Program-made: the position numbers and the translations under genes
The notes under the pieces: generated by a model
Told to the model about the DNA's origin: nothing
What the model saw: the letters and a program-made list of their open reading frames with translations, nothing else
Database searches by the model: none
Shown: in pieces, positions 48,482-57,186 of the stretch
Numbering within the stretch: position 1 is the stretch's first letter
Layout of the letters: each line of letters starts with the position of its first letter
Source: Nocardioidaceae bacterium
GTDB lineage: Bacteria > Actinomycetota > Actinomycetes > Propionibacteriales > Nocardioidaceae
DNA: 64,000 nucleotides
Direction of reading: 5' to 3'
NCBI GenBank assembly: GCA_017744365.1
Contig: JAGIBL010000004.1
Location: 186,001 to 250,000 of the forward strand

Positions 48482-49849
48482 ATGGACTACGCGAACTCCT
48501 TGCTCGACCTGATCGGCAACACCCCGCTGGTCAAGCTCGGCACGACCGTCGGCGACGCGAAACCGCTCGTGCTCGCGAAGGTCGAGTACCTCAACCCCGG
48601 CGGCTCGGTGAAGGACCGGATCGCCCGCCGGATGATCGACGCGGCCGAGGCCTCCGGCGAGCTCCAGCCCGGCGGCACGATCGTCGAGCCGACCTCCGGC
48701 AACACCGGCGTCGGGCTGGCCCTGGTCGCCCAGCAGCGCGGCTACAAGTGCGTGTTCGTCTGCCCGGACAAGGTCAGCGAGGACAAGCGCAACGTGCTCA
48801 AGGCGTACGGCGCCGAGGTGGTCGTCTGCCCGACCGCCGTGGCCCCCGAGCACCCGGACTCCTACTACTCCGTCTCCGACCGGCTCTCCTCGCAGCCGGG
48901 CGCGTGGAAGCCGGACCAGTACTCCAACCCGAACAACCCGCGCTCGCACTACGAGGACACCGGTCCGGAGATCTGGCGGCAGACCGACGGGAAGATCACG
49001 CACTTCGTGTGCGGCATGGGCACCGGCGGCACCATCTCGGGCGTCGGCAGGTTCTTGAAGGAGCAGAACCCGGACATCCAGGTGATCGGTGCCGACCCCG
49101 CGGGATCTGTCTACTCCGGCGGCACCGGCCGGCCCTACCTGGTCGAGGGCGTCGGTGAGGACTTCTGGCCGGACACCTACGACCGGACCGTCGCCGACCG
49201 GGTCATCGAGGTCTCCGACGCGGACTCGTTCGCCTTCACTCGCCGGCTGGCCCGCGAGGAGGGCCTGCTGGTCGGCGGCTCGTCGGGGATGGCGGCGTTC
49301 GCGGCGGCCCAGCTGGCGAACGAGATCGATGACCCCGAAGCCGTGATCGTGGTGCTGCTGCCCGACTCCGGTCGCGGCTACCTGACCAAGGTCTTCAACG
49401 ACGAGTGGCTGGCCCGCTACGGGTTCCTGCCGCCCGAGGGCGACCAGACCGTCGGCGAGGTGCTCAAGGCCAAGAGCGGCCAGATGCCGGACCTGGTGCA
49501 CACCCATCCGACCGAGACCGTCGCGGAGGCGATCAAGATCCTGCAGGAGTACGGCGTCTCGCAGATGCCCGTGGTCCGGGCCGAGCCGCCGGTGATGGCG
49601 GCGGAGGTCGCCGGGTCGGTCTCCGAGCGCGCGCTGCTCGACGCGCTGTTCGCGGGGAAGGCCAAGCTGGCCGACCAGGTCGAGGCGCACATGAGCCCGG
49701 CGCTGCCCACGATCGGCGCCTCCGAGGGAGTCGCGGGCGCCATCGCCGCGCTCGAAGGGGCCGACGCGCTGCTCGTCCAGGAGGACGGCCGGCCGGTCGG
49801 CGTGCTCACCCGCGCGGATCTACTTACGTTCATTGCCGCGTTCCGTTAG
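48482..49849 (+). CDS. cbs: Cystathionine beta-synthase
   Basis: The protein has 455 residues. It condenses serine (or O-acetylserine) with homocysteine to cystathionine, using PLP on Lys44 (NPGGSVKDR). The phosphate-binding loop EPTSGNTGVG and GMGTGGTISGVG are intact. Two CBS domains fill residues about 340-455. No Shine-Dalgarno is seen; TATGTT (48470-48475) ends 6 nt before the ATG, suggesting leaderless translation. The leader is unusually AT-rich for this genome. Confidence 0.95.
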   Translation: MDYANSLLDLIGNTPLVKLGTTVGDAKPLVLAKVEYLNPGGSVKDRIARRMIDAAEASGELQPGGTIVEPTSGNTGVGLALVAQQRGYKCVFVCPDKVSEDKRNVLKAYGAEVVVCPTAVAPEHPDSYYSVSDRLSSQPGAWKPDQYSNPNNPRSHYEDTGPEIWRQTDGKITHFVCGMGTGGTISGVGRFLKEQNPDIQVIGADPAGSVYSGGTGRPYLVEGVGEDFWPDTYDRTVADRVIEVSDADSFAFTRRLAREEGLLVGGSSGMAAFAAAQLANEIDDPEAVIVVLLPDSGRGYLTKVFNDEWLARYGFLPPEGDQTVGEVLKAKSGQMPDLVHTHPTETVAEAIKILQEYGVSQMPVVRAEPPVMAAEVAGSVSERALLDALFAGKAKLADQVEAHMSPALPTIGASEGVAGAIAALEGADALLVQEDGRPVGVLTRADLLTFIAAFR

Positions 49850-49883
49850 CGGTGATTTGTCCGGTGCACTAGTGTGTGTTCAC

Positions 49884-50003
49884 GGTCGCGAACTCCGTAC
49901 CCCACATGGACGCGACCAAGGATCCGTTTGGGTGCAGCGTGAGGTCTCCTCACGCGCAACGGATCAGGTGGCGGGGTGATCCTGGGAGGGGTACCCCGCC
50001 ACC
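49884..50003 (+). ncRNA. Candidate structured RNA / 5' leader with three perfect stems
   Basis: Three stems follow each other between cbs and yigZ: GGTCGCG/CGCGACC (49884-49890, 49911-49917, 20-nt loop); GATCCGTT/AACGGATC (49921-49928, 49958-49965) enclosing GCGTGAGG-TCT-CCTCACGC; and GGTGGCGGGGT/ACCCCGCCACC (49967-49977, 49993-50003). The third could refold as GGGGTACCCC. It ends 39 nt before the yigZ ATG. I match it to no known riboswitch. It may be a cis-regulatory leader, an independent RNA, or tandem terminators for cbs. Confidence 0.5.
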
Positions 50004-50042
50004 GCCCCGTTCTCCACCTTTCTCGGCCAGCACGGGAGCGTC

Positions 50043-50675
50043 ATGGGCTACCGCACGATCGCCTCGCACGGCGAAGCCGAGATCGAGGTCTCCCGGTCCC
50101 GGTTCCGCTGCGAGCTCGTCCGCGTCGAGGACGAGCTGACCGCGCGCGGCGTCATCGACGGCATCCGGCGCGAGCACTGGAACGCCCGGCACCACTGCTC
50201 GGCGTTCATCCTCGGACCCGACCGCGCGATCGAGCGGTCCAGTGACGACGGCGAGCCCTCCGGCACCGGCGGTGCGCCCATGCTCGAGGTGCTCCGCGGC
50301 AACAAGGTCAGCGACGTGGTCGCGGTGGTCACCCGCTGGTTCGGCGGCACCCTGCTCGGCACCGGCGGTCTCTCCCGCGCGTACGCCGACGCGGTGCGCG
50401 CCGCCCTGGAGGCCACCGAGATCGTCGAACGGGTCGAGCAGGAGCTCTGCGACGTCACCGTCGACCTGGCCGCCGCCGGCCGGCTCGAGCACGAGCTGCG
50501 CTCACGCGGGACCAACGTCCTCAACATCGAGTACACCGACGTCGCGACGCTCTCGCTGGCGCTGCCCCTGGTCACGGTGCCGATCGCCGAGGAGATCGTC
50601 GCCGAGCTGACCGAGGGCGAGGCTCACCTGGTGCGCCGCGGGATGCGCTGGGTGGACGCGCCGCTCAGCTCGTGA
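50043..50675 (+). CDS. YigZ / IMPACT-family protein
   Basis: The protein has 210 residues. The IMPACT domain (about 1-120) includes HHCSAFILG, SSDDGEPSGTGGAPML and VVAVVTRWFGGTLLGTGGLSRAY, the family signature. A C-terminal DUF1949 ferredoxin-like domain follows. Bacterial members bind RNA or ribosomal components and are linked to translation control; the exact activity is not settled. The gene overlaps the convergent GH2 gene by 11 bp. Its leader is the folded stretch at 49884-50003. Confidence 0.9.
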   Translation: MGYRTIASHGEAEIEVSRSRFRCELVRVEDELTARGVIDGIRREHWNARHHCSAFILGPDRAIERSSDDGEPSGTGGAPMLEVLRGNKVSDVVAVVTRWFGGTLLGTGGLSRAYADAVRAALEATEIVERVEQELCDVTVDLAAAGRLEHELRSRGTNVLNIEYTDVATLSLALPLVTVPIAEEIVAELTEGEAHLVRRGMRWVDAPLSS

Positions 50676-52353
50676 AGCCCGGGCTCCTGAACGCCAGCCT
50701 CATCGCGTCCAGCACCGCCCGCACGTTGTCGGCCGGGATCTTGAGCACCTCGCGGTCCGCGGTGAGGAACCCGTTGAGCTCGTCCTCGACGTCGGCCAGC
50801 TGGGTGTAGACCGTCGCGCTGAGCCCGGCCGCGATCGCCGGCCCGATCTGCTCCAGGTGCAGCGCGGTGAACGCCCGCTCCAGCTCCGCGGGCGTCTCCA
50901 TGTGCCGGTAGCCGAATTCCTCATCGCTGCGGTCGTGGCCCTCGCTGCGCAGGCTGTAGCCGCCGTACTCGGTCAGAGCGTGCACCCGCCGCTCCCGCCG
51001 GCGCCGCTTCAGCCGGAAGGGGCGCAGGTAGGAGTGGTAGGACTTCACGTCGCCACCGCCCTGGTCGATCCAGCCACTGACGTGGTTGACCGGCCGGGTC
51101 GGGTCGAGCACCTTCACCTCGGCGGCGATCTCGTTCGCGTCGAACTGGCCCCAGCCCTCGTTGAACGGCGTCCACGCCACCACGCACGGGCTGCTGCCGA
51201 GCAGGGCCACGGTCCGGCGGACCTCCTCGCGGAACTCGGCGCGGGCGGCGGCGTCGTCGCGGAAGTACACGCCGTACAGGCGATCCGGGATCCGCACCGG
51301 TCGGCGTGCGGGCAGGTCGGCGACCAGGTGGCGGTAGCGGCCACCGCCGTTGACCATGTCCTGCCAGACCAGCATCCCGAGCCGGTCGCAGTGGTGGTAC
51401 CAGCGCAGCGGCTCGATCTTCACGTGCTTGCGCAGCATCGTGAAGCCCAGCTCCTTCATCGTGCTGATGTCGTGCACCATCGCGGCGTCGCTCGGCGGGG
51501 TGAGCAGGCCGTCGGGCCAGTACCCCTGGTCGAGCACGCCGAGGTGCGCGAAAGGCCTTCCGTTGAGGGTGAAACGGCGCCCGCCGCGCTCGTCGGTGGT
51601 GGTGCCGAGCTCGCGGAGCGCGCCGTACGAGCGGACGCGGTCGTCGCCGTACGCGATCTCGAAGTCGTGCAGCACGGGGTCCTCGGGCGTCCAGGGCCGC
51701 GGGTCGACCGGCGCGACCACGTCGGTCCTGGTGTTCCCGCGCGAGGTGGTGAGGGTGACCGTGAAGGTGCCGGCGCCGAGGTCCGGGACGACGTCCAGCG
51801 AGGCGACGTACTCCTCGGGGACCGCCTCGAGCCAGACCGTCTGCCAGATCCCGGACTGCGCCGTGTACCAGATCCGGCCGGCGTCGAGGCGCTGCTTGCC
51901 GCGGGCGTGCGGGCCGGTCTCGGAGAGGTCGCGCACCCGCAGCTCGATCGCCTGCGTGCCGGGCGTCAGGGCCTCGGTGATGTCGAGGGTGAAGGGCAGG
52001 TAGCCGCCGGTGTGGCTGCCGACCTCGGTGCCGTTGACCCAGACGGTGCAGGACTGGTCGACCGCGCCGAAGTGCAGCAGCACCCGGTCGCCTGCGGGTG
52101 CGGTGACGCCCGTACGGCGGTACCAGAGCCACTCGTCGGGCTGCAGCTGCCGGCCGACCCCGGAGAGCGGTGCCTCGGGGGAGAACGGCACCACGATCTC
52201 GCCGTCCCACTCCCGCGGCAGCGTGTCGGTCCCGAACGCGTACTGCCAGCGGCCGTTGAGGTTCAGCCAGGGGGTGTCCCGAACGAGCTGTGGCCGCGGG
52301 TGCTCGGGGAGCGGGTGGTCCGGATCGAGGTCACGTCCCCACCGCGTCAGCAC
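50665..52353 (-). CDS. Glycoside hydrolase family 2 protein
   Basis: The protein has 562 residues: a sugar-binding jelly roll (about 20-180, with LLHFGAVDQSCTVWVNGTEV), an Ig-like sandwich (to about 255) and a TIM barrel. Catalytic acid/base Glu399 lies in FNEGWGQFDA and a likely nucleophile Glu462 in ALTEYGGYS. No signal peptide is seen, so it probably acts inside the cell on imported sugars. The specificity (beta-galactosidase, glucuronidase or mannosidase) cannot be told from motifs. It is convergent with yigZ. Confidence 0.88.
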   Translation of the reverse strand: MLTRWGRDLDPDHPLPEHPRPQLVRDTPWLNLNGRWQYAFGTDTLPREWDGEIVVPFSPEAPLSGVGRQLQPDEWLWYRRTGVTAPAGDRVLLHFGAVDQSCTVWVNGTEVGSHTGGYLPFTLDITEALTPGTQAIELRVRDLSETGPHARGKQRLDAGRIWYTAQSGIWQTVWLEAVPEEYVASLDVVPDLGAGTFTVTLTTSRGNTRTDVVAPVDPRPWTPEDPVLHDFEIAYGDDRVRSYGALRELGTTTDERGGRRFTLNGRPFAHLGVLDQGYWPDGLLTPPSDAAMVHDISTMKELGFTMLRKHVKIEPLRWYHHCDRLGMLVWQDMVNGGGRYRHLVADLPARRPVRIPDRLYGVYFRDDAAARAEFREEVRRTVALLGSSPCVVAWTPFNEGWGQFDANEIAAEVKVLDPTRPVNHVSGWIDQGGGDVKSYHSYLRPFRLKRRRRERRVHALTEYGGYSLRSEGHDRSDEEFGYRHMETPAELERAFTALHLEQIGPAIAAGLSATVYTQLADVEDELNGFLTADREVLKIPADNVRAVLDAMRLAFRSPGFTS

Positions 52354-52362
52354 CCGGGCAGG

Positions 52363-53232
52363 TTACCGACCCACCTCGCGCTGGATGCCGACCCCGACCA
52401 GCTTGTCGGGGTTGCGGACCAGGTAGATCTCGGTGATCTTGCCGTCGACGGCCAGCCCGGTGCCGACCGAGTCCAGCTCGCCGTCGACGTACAGCATGAT
52501 CGCCGGGGCGCCGTTGACCACCGCCCACTCCACGTCGAGCTGCGACCCGACCGGGACCACCGCGGCCAGGAACCGCGCCACCTTGTCGGCGCCGGAGATC
52601 GGGTTGAGCGCGGCCTTCCTCTTGCCGCCGCCGTCGGTGCGCAGGACCACGTCGGGGGCGAGCAGCTCCAGCAGTGGCTCGACCTGGCCGGTGCTGGCCG
52701 CGGCGAAGAACTCCGCGATGATCTGCTCGCTGTTCTCCGGGCGCTCGATCCGCGGGCGGCGTGCCTGCACGTGGTTGCGGGCCCGGGAGGCGAGCTGGCG
52801 GACGGCCGCCTCGGTGCGCTCGGTCATGGTGGCGATCTCGCCGTAGTCGAAGCCGAAGATCTCGCGCAGCACGAACACCGCGCGCTCCAGCGGCGTCAGG
52901 GTCTCGAGCACGACGAGCATCGCGAACGAGACCGAGTCCGCCAGCTCGACGTCCTCGAGCACGTCGGGCGCGGTGACCAGGGGCTCGGGCAGCCAGGTGC
53001 CGACGTAGGTCTCGCGCTGCCGCTGCAGGGTGCGCAGGCGGTTCAGCGACTGGCGGGTGACGATGCGGACCAGGTACGCGCGCGGGTCGCGGACCTCGTC
53101 GTGCAGCACGGTCTCCCAGCGCAGCCAGGAATCCTGGAGCACGTCCTCGGCGTCCGCGGTGCTGCCGAGCATCTCGTAGGCGACCGCGAACAGGAGGCCG
53201 CGGTGCTCGGTGAAGAGAGCCTCGGCGCTCAC
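52363..53232 (-). CDS. sigJ: ECF41-type RNA polymerase sigma factor (SigJ-like)
   Basis: The protein has 289 residues from the GTG overlapping the upstream AhpD-like stop (GTGA). Sigma region 2 (LFAVAYEMLGSTADAEDVLQDSWLRW) and region 4 (LTPLERAVFVLREIFGFDYGEI) precede a SnoaL-like C-terminal extension (from about 175) carrying DGGGK and NPDKL, hallmarks of ECF41. In this group the extension, not a separate anti-sigma factor, modulates activity. The adjacent carboxymuconolactone decarboxylase-like gene is its standard partner. Confidence 0.93.
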   Translation of the reverse strand: MSAEALFTEHRGLLFAVAYEMLGSTADAEDVLQDSWLRWETVLHDEVRDPRAYLVRIVTRQSLNRLRTLQRQRETYVGTWLPEPLVTAPDVLEDVELADSVSFAMLVVLETLTPLERAVFVLREIFGFDYGEIATMTERTEAAVRQLASRARNHVQARRPRIERPENSEQIIAEFFAAASTGQVEPLLELLAPDVVLRTDGGGKRKAALNPISGADKVARFLAAVVPVGSQLDVEWAVVNGAPAIMLYVDGELDSVGTGLAVDGKITEIYLVRNPDKLVGVGIQREVGR

Positions 53233-53822
53233 CGCGGCTTCAGCTCGCACTGCGCCTTGAATCCCTGGCTGGTCAGGCCGAGCGCGCTGTTGAACCGGGA
53301 CCGTTCGTTCTCCACGGCCACCATCATGGTCAGCTCCACGAAGCCATCCTCGCCGAGGTCCGCGCGCAGGGCGTCGGCCATCTCGTCGGTCACCTCGGGC
53401 GGCGTCACCGTCATCGCCTCGGTGTACTCCAGGACACGCCGCTCGACCGGGGTGAAGCGGCTCGACTCGCGCCAGAACGGGACCTCCTCGAGCTTGCTGG
53501 TGTCGAGCCCCTTGCTGTGCGCGGCGTAGTAGCCGAAGTCCATGCACCAGCTGCAGCCGATCTGCGAGGCGCTGGCCATCTGGGCGAGGACCTTGAGGTC
53601 CGGGTCGAGCCGGTCCCACCGGGCGACCTTGCCCTCGAACTTCATCACCGCCCACAGGATCGGCTTGTGGTGCTGCAGCACCAGGGCGTTGTCGAGGACG
53701 TCGCCGTAGGTGCGCCGGGAGTACCAGCCCATCAGCTTGCCGAACAGGCCCTTGCCCTCCTGCACCGGCACCCGGATGCCCTCGCGGCGCTGCTCGGTGG
53801 TGGCGTAGGTGGTGGCGTTCAT
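53229..53822 (-). CDS. AhpD-like / carboxymuconolactone decarboxylase-family protein
   Basis: The protein has 197 residues. The AhpD-type redox motif is CSWC in SASQIGCSWCMDFGYYAAHS (about residues 86-105), with the proton-relay His further along. It could reduce peroxides or alkyl compounds with thiol electrons. It lies first in the operon with the ECF41 sigma gene, and a promoter with the ECF41 consensus lies upstream. Confidence 0.88.
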   Translation of the reverse strand: MNATTYATTEQRREGIRVPVQEGKGLFGKLMGWYSRRTYGDVLDNALVLQHHKPILWAVMKFEGKVARWDRLDPDLKVLAQMASASQIGCSWCMDFGYYAAHSKGLDTSKLEEVPFWRESSRFTPVERRVLEYTEAMTVTPPEVTDEMADALRADLGEDGFVELTMMVAVENERSRFNSALGLTSQGFKAQCELKPR

Positions 53823-53855
53823 CGTGCTCTCCTTCGGTCGGGTCTCGTCCGTGAA

Positions 53856-53882
53856 GACACCGGCCGGTCCCGGGCTGTGACA
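53856..53882 (-). promoter_or_regulatory. ECF41-type promoter of the ahpD-sigma operon
   Basis: On the minus strand, TGTCACA (53882-53876), a 16-nt spacer, then TGTC (53859-53856) closely match the ECF41 consensus TGTCACA-N16-CGTC. It lies 33 nt upstream of the ATG at 53822. This supports autoregulation by the sigma factor encoded in the operon. Confidence 0.75.
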
Positions 53883-54010
53883 TGGGTCGGGCAGGAAATT
53901 CGCGTCAGGTTCGGGCGGTTCAGGTTGCCCGGCGGTGCGCCAGCGTGTTCAATCGCGGAAAATGTGCCGCGGGCATGGGGCCCGCCACGTGTCGTTTGGG
54001 GAGTTGTTCG

Positions 54011-54886
54011 ATGAGGGTTGGGATGCGAACGCGGGCCGCGGTGCTCGCGCTGGGGATGATCGGGGCCGGCCTGGTGGCCGCCGCGGGACCGGCGGAGGCG
54101 GCGACGCCGTCCTGCTGGACGTATGTGATCGGCGTGAACGGCAGCAACAAGGTCGTGAACCGCATCCTGCACGGCACGCAGCAGACCAAGCAGTGGGTCT
54201 CCGCGGACGCGCTGGCGATGCCGGCCGAGTCGATCGTCTCGTTCGGCGCCGAGGATGTCCCCGGCGGCACCAAGTCCCGTTACCACGTGTACTACCCGGG
54301 CCGGCGGCCCGCCGAGGTTGACGTCACCAAGCTGGACGCCTCGCCGACCCTGTCCACGAAGCTCGTCGGCCTGTTCTCCCGCGCCTCCAGCGCCAGGCAC
54401 GTCACCGGCGGCGCCAAGTACTTCGGCTACGGGGTGGACGCGCGCGGCAATCTCAAGCGCTGGATGCGCCTCGACGACGGCACTGGTCACCAGTACCTCG
54501 GCGATGCCCGACTCGTCGCGCGCAACATGGGCGGCATCAGGTCGCTGTCGTACGTGACGTCGTTCAAGACCAGCAGTGGCTGGCGAGACGTGCTGTACGG
54601 CACCACGCGCGCAGGCGCCCTCAAGCAGTTCCAGATCCCGTGGCGCTCGCCGGGCCGGCCGAAGATCACCGTGCTCAGGAAGACCGGCTTCGCCGCGGTG
54701 ACCGGGCTGTCGCTGTCCGCCTGTGGTACCAACCCCGCCTACGCCTCCCTGATCGCGATCGACCGGACGCACAACCGTGCTCGCTGGTACACCCTGCGCA
54801 GCTCGTTCAACCCCAAGCCCAGCAACCTGGTGAACCGCGGCCTCGTGGCGCGGGGAGCGGACTGGCGGCTGCACGCCACCAGCTGA
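54011..54886 (+). CDS. Secreted protein of unknown function (beta-rich)
   Basis: The protein has 291 residues from the ATG at 54011, behind GGGGAG. The signal peptide (RVGMRTRAAVLALGMIGAGL, cleavage near AEA-A at about 33) is clear. The mature part repeats aromatic/Gly turns (YFGYGVDARGNLKRWMRLDD, VLYGTTRAGALKQFQIPW) that suggest a beta-propeller or tachylectin-like fold. This is inference; I do not recognise the family. The next gene also encodes a secreted protein of similar size. Confidence 0.7.
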   Translation: MRVGMRTRAAVLALGMIGAGLVAAAGPAEAATPSCWTYVIGVNGSNKVVNRILHGTQQTKQWVSADALAMPAESIVSFGAEDVPGGTKSRYHVYYPGRRPAEVDVTKLDASPTLSTKLVGLFSRASSARHVTGGAKYFGYGVDARGNLKRWMRLDDGTGHQYLGDARLVARNMGGIRSLSYVTSFKTSSGWRDVLYGTTRAGALKQFQIPWRSPGRPKITVLRKTGFAAVTGLSLSACGTNPAYASLIAIDRTHNRARWYTLRSSFNPKPSNLVNRGLVARGADWRLHATS

Positions 54887-54944
54887 TGCAACCTTTCGGC
54901 GGGTGACCGCGTCCTGGGGGCGACAACGACCTCCAGGAGACACG

Positions 54945-55907
54945 ATGACCCGCTCGACCACGATGCTGCGCCGGCTCGCCCTCACCACGGGGCTGGCCGG
55001 CGCAGCCGCGTTCGCTCTCGCTCCGGCCGCCGAGGCCGGGGCGCCGACCCGGATCGACGCCGAGTACTGGGGCGTGACCTGCGTCACCGCGCTCGAGGAC
55101 GGGCAGACCCTCTTCCTGTTCGGATCGGGCACGACCGACGGCACCGAGGGTGGGGTGGGCGCCTTCGTCGAGGACGCGGACGGGACCCTGGTCGCCGAAG
55201 GCAACGCCACCGCGTTCGGGTTCGGGCCCGCCTTCACCGCCGAGGTCGACCTGGGCGGCCGGGCCTTCACGGTCGCCGCCGACGTCACCGCGACGGGCAG
55301 CGTCACCGAGCCGGTCGACGAGCGCGACGGCAACCGCTGGACCAAGGGCGTCACCACCCGGACCGAGCTCGCGCTCACCCCGGCCACGGCGACGTACGAC
55401 GGCGTGCCGGTCGAGCTGGGCCCGCAGGCCTGCAACGGCGACGTGAACGCGTTCGACGTACGGACCACGAACCCGTCCGCGTACGTCCACCGCGACACCG
55501 ACTTCGACTCCGAGATCTGCGCGGTCGAGGGACTGGCGGACGCGGAGGTCCGCGTCACCGGGCAGCTGCCGAACGCCTACGTCGAGGTCGTCCTCGACCA
55601 CGGGGACGGCCACGCCGAGAAGGCCCAGGGCGAGGTCCGGGTGCGCGGCGGGCGAGGCGCGCTCGTCACCGACCTCGTGGACCTCGGCACCGGCGAGGTC
55701 CGGACCGCGGCGACGGTCGGGCTGGTGCTCGAGCGTCTCGGCAGTCGTACCCGCGAGGTCGACGGGGCCGGCGGTGCCACCGAGCGGCGCACGCTGACGT
55801 CGTACGCGGAGACCGTCACGGTCGCGCTCGCCGACGGTCGCCAGGGCATCGCGCGGTGCCGCGGGATCGCGGTCGACACCCAGTTGCGGATCGCGCCGGC
55901 GCACTAG
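54945..55907 (+). CDS. Secreted protein of unknown function
   Basis: The protein has 320 residues from the ATG at 54945 behind AGGAG. The signal peptide (TTMLRRLALTTGLAGAAAFA, cleavage near AEA-G) is clear. The mature region is beta-rich and acidic, with TELALTPATATYDGVPVELG and DTDFDSEICAVEGLADAEVR. Cysteines near YWGVTCV and GPQACNGDV may form disulphides. I recognise no family. It lies 58 bp after the previous secreted protein and may be cotranscribed. Confidence 0.7.
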   Translation: MTRSTTMLRRLALTTGLAGAAAFALAPAAEAGAPTRIDAEYWGVTCVTALEDGQTLFLFGSGTTDGTEGGVGAFVEDADGTLVAEGNATAFGFGPAFTAEVDLGGRAFTVAADVTATGSVTEPVDERDGNRWTKGVTTRTELALTPATATYDGVPVELGPQACNGDVNAFDVRTTNPSAYVHRDTDFDSEICAVEGLADAEVRVTGQLPNAYVEVVLDHGDGHAEKAQGEVRVRGGRGALVTDLVDLGTGEVRTAATVGLVLERLGSRTREVDGAGGATERRTLTSYAETVTVALADGRQGIARCRGIAVDTQLRIAPAH

Positions 55908-55986
55908 CAGTTTCGAAATTCCCGAGTGGCGCCCTCCCGTTCCGGGTCTGGACGGTCTAGCATCTCGCCGTCGAGAGGAGGGCGAC

Positions 55987-56367
55987 GTGAACGAGCTGCG
56001 CCCGGCGCCGGGTCGTCGTCGCGCCCACGTTCCCGCGCAACGGCGCAACGGTGCTCCGGCGCCCGCATCGATGCTGGCGTCGATGTGGTCGGCGGTCTCG
56101 TCGGTGCACACGGTGCTGGAGCCGCGCCGGCGCTACTTCGAGACGACCGAGGCAGACGACCAGCTCGGCGAGCAGCTCACCGTGCTGCCGATCGTGGACG
56201 GCTGGCACCCGGTGACCGTGGCCGAGGCCGAGGAGCTGACCTACCTGCTCGGGGTGTACGCCGAGGTCGGCGACCAGGAGACCCGGGACGAAGCGGCCAG
56301 AATGGTCAGCGTGCTGATCTACTCGATGGCCGAGGAGCGCGCCGCGCGCCGGCCCGGGTCGCGATGA
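55987..56367 (+). CDS. Small conserved protein of unknown function
   Basis: The protein has 126 residues from a GTG behind GAGGAGG; TAGCAT at 55959-55964 may be its -10. An Arg/Pro-rich head precedes a helical domain with FETTEADDQLGEQLTVLPIV, then EAEELTYLLGVYAEVGDQET. I do not recognise the family. It overlaps the DUF4031 gene by ATGA, so the two are probably translated together. Confidence 0.65.
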   Translation: MNELRPAPGRRRAHVPAQRRNGAPAPASMLASMWSAVSSVHTVLEPRRRYFETTEADDQLGEQLTVLPIVDGWHPVTVAEAEELTYLLGVYAEVGDQETRDEAARMVSVLIYSMAEERAARRPGSR

Positions 56368-56630
56368 CGATCCTGATCGACCTGCCGCAGGTTCCTTCGC
56401 GCGGGCGGCTGTGGTCGCACCTGGCCTCGGACACCTCGTACGACGAGCTGCACGCATTCGCGGCGGCGCTGGGCATCCCGGCGCGGGGCTTCGACGGTGA
56501 CCACTACGACGTGCCGGCGGAGTACTTCGACGCCGCGGTCGAGGCCGGTGCCACCGTGGTCCGCAGCCGCGAGCTGGTCCAGCGGCTCAGCGAGGCAGGT
56601 CTTCGCCGCCGGAAGCGGCCAGCTCGCTGA
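56364..56630 (+). CDS. DUF4031 domain protein
   Basis: The protein has 88 residues, opening MTILIDLPQVPSRGRLWSHL and continuing with TSYDELHAFAAALGIPARGF, then DGDHYDVPAEYFDAAVEAGA, the DUF4031 pattern. The function is unknown. It is joined to the preceding gene by an ATGA overlap. Its 3' end overlaps the convergent HD-domain gene by 44 nt. Confidence 0.8.
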   Translation: MTILIDLPQVPSRGRLWSHLASDTSYDELHAFAAALGIPARGFDGDHYDVPAEYFDAAVEAGATVVRSRELVQRLSEAGLRRRKRPAR

Positions 56631-57186
56631 TCTCGCGCGCCAGGTTCTCCCGTGCGCGCGGGTCCCAGGCCCGGCGGGCGTGCTCGGTGCGGAACAGGCT
56701 CTCGCGGGCCAGGAGCTCGGTGAGGACCGCGAGCCGGCCGGCCCGGAAGTCCTCATCGGGGACGTGCGCGAAGTCCCGGCGGACGCCGGCGGCGTACTCG
56801 GCGTAGCGGTCCGGGTCGGCGGCCAGGATGGCCAGGTCGGCGTCGCAGAGCACGGCACCCGCGTGGTCGCCGGGAGCCGGGTCGTGGTCGCTGGTGAGCC
56901 GGACCAGTCGAGCCACCTCGGTCACGTCGACGTCCTCACCGGCCAGCTCGGTCTCGGCGAGCAGGGCCGAGCGCTCCTCGTCGTCCGCGCCGCCGTCGTA
57001 GACCGCGTCGTGGAACCAGGCCGCGAGGACGATCGCGGGGCTGTCGCCCTCGCCGAGCTCGTCGATCCGGGCGAGCACCTCGGCCAGGTGCCGCTGGTCG
57101 TGGTAGCCGCGGTCGTCGCCGTACGACGCGAGCAGCCGGTCGCGCAGGTCGGTGCGCCCCGGAAGCGGCCAGGGGAGCTCGCTCAC
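56587..57186 (-). CDS. HD-domain metal-dependent phosphohydrolase
   Basis: The protein has 199 residues from the GTG overlapping the DUF1801 stop (GTGA). HD-type ligands appear in order: His in YHDQRHLAEVL, HD in AAWFHDAVYD, and Asp in LCDADLAIL. The family hydrolyses phosphate esters or nucleotides; the substrate is unknown. It is the second gene of a leftward pair with DUF1801 and overlaps the DUF4031 gene by 44 nt. Confidence 0.85.
   Translation of the reverse strand: MSELPWPLPGRTDLRDRLLASYGDDRGYHDQRHLAEVLARIDELGEGDSPAIVLAAWFHDAVYDGGADDEERSALLAETELAGEDVDVTEVARLVRLTSDHDPAPGDHAGAVLCDADLAILAADPDRYAEYAAGVRRDFAHVPDEDFRAGRLAVLTELLARESLFRTEHARRAWDPRARENLAREISELAASGGEDLPR

Noticed and set aside
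49850-50042. c-di-AMP (ydaO), SAM or cobalamin riboswitch upstream of yigZ
   Set aside because: The stems do not show the conserved bases of these classes as far as I can judge by eye, so only an unassigned structured RNA is reported.
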